Assembly (NCBI GenBank): GCA_023484185.1
Contig: JAMDBC010000083.1
Coordinates: forward strand, 1 to 5,480
DNA length: 5,480 bases
Origin: Chloroflexota bacterium
Lineage (GTDB): Bacteria > Chloroflexota > Anaerolineae > Anaerolineales > Villigracilaceae
Direction: 5' to 3'
Under the pieces are notes generated by a model. It did not search any database, was not told where the DNA came from, and saw only the letters and a program-made list of their open reading frames with translations. This document shows, piece after piece, positions 4,827 to 5,480 of the stretch. Each line of letters starts with the position of its first letter. Within the stretch, counting starts at the first letter, position 1. The position numbers and the translations under genes are program-made.

Positions 4827-5480
4827 ATGGCCGTCATTTCCATGAAGGCCCTGCTTGAGAGCGGCGTCCACTTTGGACATCGCACGAACAAGTGGGATCC
4901 CCGTATGAAACCGTATATCTTCACCGAGCGTAATGGGATTCATATTATTGATCTTCAACAAACTGTAAAGTTGTTAAATCAGGCCTATAACCTGGTGCGC
5001 GAGACAGTTTCCAATGGCGGGACTGTGATGTTTGTCGGCACAAAACGCCAGGCGCAGGAAACAGTCAAGGACGAGGCGGAACGCTGCGGTATGCCGTATG
5101 TCACCGAACGCTGGCTGGGCGGCATGTTGACCAATTGGTCCACCATGTATGCCCGAATTCAGGAACTGAACCGCCTGGAAGGTTTGCGCGACACCGGCGA
5201 GATTAACCGTCTCACCAAGAAGGAAGGCCTGTTGATCCAGCGCGAGATTGATCGCTTGTTGATACGCCTGTCTGGCGTCAGCGCGATGAAGCGTGTTCCT
5301 GAGTTGGTTTTTATTGTGGATGTGGCGCGCGAAGACGCGGCTGTACACGAGGCCAATGTGTTGAATATCCCTGTGCTGGCTATGGTGGATACGAACTGCA
5401 ATCCGCAGGGCGTTGATTACATTATTCCATCCAACGATGATGCCATCCGCGCCATCAAGTTGTTAGTGGCTAAGATTGCG
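4827..5480 (+). CDS. rpsB: 30S ribosomal protein S2, 3' end beyond window
   Basis: Component of the small ribosomal subunit on the solvent side, bound late in assembly and linked to S1 attachment in bacteria. The first 218 codons are visible, and the family usually has about 240-270 residues, so only the tail is missing. Signature 1 ([10 protein letters not shown], 9-18) is present, followed by the conserved [15 protein letters not shown] and FVGTKRQAQ segments, then [11 protein letters not shown] (94-104). The second S2 signature fits fully from Pro158 to Pro182 (PELVFIVD...EANVLNIP), and VDTNCNP (187-193) follows. The intact reading frame and strong ribosome-binding site indicate a functional gene. 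tsf is the usual next gene but lies outside the view. Confidence 0.97.
   Translation, partial: MAVISMKALLESGVHFGHRTNKWDPRMKPYIFTERNGIHIIDLQQTVKLLNQAYNLVRETVSNGGTVMFVGTKRQAQETVKDEAERCGMPYVTERWLGGMLTNWSTMYARIQELNRLEGLRDTGEINRLTKKEGLLIQREIDRLLIRLSGVSAMKRVPELVFIVDVAREDAAVHEANVLNIPVLAMVDTNCNPQGVDYIIPSNDDAIRAIKLLVAKIA

Overview
The window (about 5.5 kb, moderate GC) looks like a bacterial chromosome, most likely a member of the Chloroflexota of the Anaerolineae type. That placement is an inference from the style of the proteins (a GAF-GAF-HisKA_3 kinase, DnaA and S2 sequences) and from a GTAGGGGCG...CGCCCCTAC palindromic repeat that I associate with such genomes. No single base in the window proves it.

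Layout: (1) The minus strand from 928 to the left edge carries the first 309 codons of a class II HMG-CoA reductase. Its reading frame is interrupted, without being broken, by a 51-bp palindromic element at 170-220 that adds exactly 17 residues. (2) A short divergent promoter region (929-1028) separates it from a plus-strand cytosolic sensor histidine kinase (1029-2705). The kinase has a DosS/DosT-like first GAF domain that keeps the heme-ligand histidine and distal tyrosine positions. (3) An unusually long, AT-rich gap (2706-3174) with palindromes, a direct repeat and a structured leader precedes dnaA (3175-4518). It is the natural place to look for an origin, but I see no convincing DnaA-box cluster. 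(4) dnaA ends in a probable intrinsic terminator. It is followed not by dnaN but by a separate promoter, a structured leader of about 135 nt, and rpsB (ribosomal protein S2), which runs off the right edge.

The genes do not form one operon. Isoprenoid-precursor metabolism (HMGR), redox/gas or other signal sensing (kinase), replication initiation (DnaA) and translation (S2) each appear to have their own promoter. Three of these promoters share an extended -10 (TGnTATAAT or TGnTAGAAT) with weak or absent -35 boxes.

The best candidate for something little described is the palindromic element domesticated as protein-coding sequence inside the HMG-CoA reductase gene. The heme-sensor kinase without a partner regulator in view and the paired alternative hairpins in the dnaA and rpsB leaders come next.
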